Shown here: one piece after another, positions 63,751 through 64,000 of the stretch
Layout: each line of letters begins with the position of its first letter
Numbering within the stretch: position 1 is the first letter of the stretch
Assembly: GCF_017589465.1 (NCBI RefSeq)
Contig: NZ_JAELYA010000006.1
Span: forward strand, 248,001 to 312,000
DNA from: Pseudomonas schmalbachii
GTDB taxonomy: Bacteria; Pseudomonadota; Gammaproteobacteria; Pseudomonadales; Pseudomonadaceae
Reading direction: 5' to 3'
DNA: 64,000 bases
Program-made: the position numbers and the translations under genes
Notes under the pieces: model-generated
Told to the model about the DNA's origin: nothing
Databases searched by the model: none
What the model saw: only the letters and a program-made list of their open reading frames with translations

Positions 63751-64000
63751 ATGGCCAGCGGCTGGGCAAACGACGGTGCAGTGCAGGAACAGATCGACAG
63801 CACGATCGAGGACGCGGTCGCCCGTGCGCGCAGCAACCTGCCGCGCGGCGAAAGCCTGACCCACTGCGAGGAATGCGACGCCCCCATCCCCGAGGCCCGG
63901 CGCAAGGCCGTGCCCGGCGTGCACCTGTGCGTCGCCTGCCAGACCGAGCACGACAAGGAAGAAGCGGCCTTCGCCGGATACAACCGGCGGGGGAGCAAGG
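63751..64000 (+). CDS. DksA/TraR-type C4 zinc-finger protein (YbiI-like), 3'-truncated by the window edge
   Basis: The ATG at 63751 follows GGAGG (63741-63745). The visible 83 codons begin MASGWANDGAVQEQIDSTIE and contain a four-cysteine finger, HCEECDAPIPEARRKAVPGV then CVACQ, exactly the DksA/TraR-type C4 pattern. The frame is still open at base 64000. By family length (about 88 residues for YbiI-like proteins) only a few residues are missing. These small DksA relatives may bind RNA polymerase, but the function of YbiI-type members is unsettled. Confidence 0.9.
   Translation, partial: MASGWANDGAVQEQIDSTIEDAVARARSNLPRGESLTHCEECDAPIPEARRKAVPGVHLCVACQTEHDKEEAAFAGYNRRGSK

Overview
The window looks like a chromosomal segment of a high-GC Pseudomonas, probably from the P. 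aeruginosa / P. nitroreducens / P. citronellolis side of the genus. The evidence is the strong GC-rich codon bias, the xseB-ispA-dxs operon, ppa, a biosynthetic speA next to a yciH/SUI1 gene, a cobalamin riboswitch in front of btuB, and many short palindromic intergenic repeats of Pseudomonas type. The genus is an inference from gene content; no 16S gene or other marker is present. I see no tRNA, rRNA, CRISPR array, prophage or intact transposase.

Layout. 1-2005: end of mtfA, ppa and a small alpha/beta hydrolase. 2044-6792 (minus): a four-gene envelope operon running AI-2E-family permease, NodT-type outer-membrane factor, HlyD adaptor, DUF2955 inner-membrane protein. 7056-12253: palindromic repeats, a wrecked diguanylate cyclase gene and two intact c-di-GMP genes (PAS-GGDEF-EAL and sensor-HAMP-PAS-GGDEF). 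12270-16348: a histidine-phosphatase/acyl-CoA-dehydrogenase operon with a near-consensus sigma-54 promoter, divergent from a PrpR-type sigma-54 activator. 16376-21350: an exported protein of unknown function, then xseB-ispA-dxs. 21574-23717: cobalamin riboswitch and btuB. 23905-27770 (minus): HAD hydrolase, tesB, a stand-alone SagB-type oxidoreductase, a GNAT and a truncated GntR regulator. 28305-31476: an alginate-export-type porin and an exported sulfatase. 31667-36589: HDAC-like hydrolase, a TIGR03862-type flavoprotein, a small DMT protein and a DUF1835 protein. 36658-36925: a 268-bp MITE-like element just upstream of a ykgJ-type gene. 37340-38949: two coupled lipoproteins. 39254-43738: MATE transporter, DUF2214 protein, arylamine N-acetyltransferase, a decayed cupin and a MocR regulator. 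44041-47636: speA, yciH and an SDR.

47809-55370 (minus) is a two-partner secretion locus: TpsB transporter, a 1319-residue TpsA exoprotein with MBG-like repeats and a two-cysteine tail, and upstream an unusual regulator that joins REC and LuxR-type HTH to PAS and a degenerate histidine-kinase-like tail. 55536-64000 holds an MFS permease, a small exported protein built from four 22-residue repeats, an AsmA-family protein, a GyrI-like protein, a YegD-type Hsp70, an oxaloacetate-decarboxylase-type enzyme, an exported unknown and the start of a DksA/TraR-type zinc-finger gene cut by the window end.

Functional links. The strongest inferred circuits are the PrpR-type activator acting on the sigma-54 promoter of the phosphatase/dehydrogenase operon, and the hybrid regulator acting on the TPS exoprotein. 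The c-di-GMP pair and the TPS adhesin suggest surface or biofilm functions. Several junctions (7.4-7.7 kb, 27.5-28.1 kb, 42.0-42.2 kb) show gene decay.
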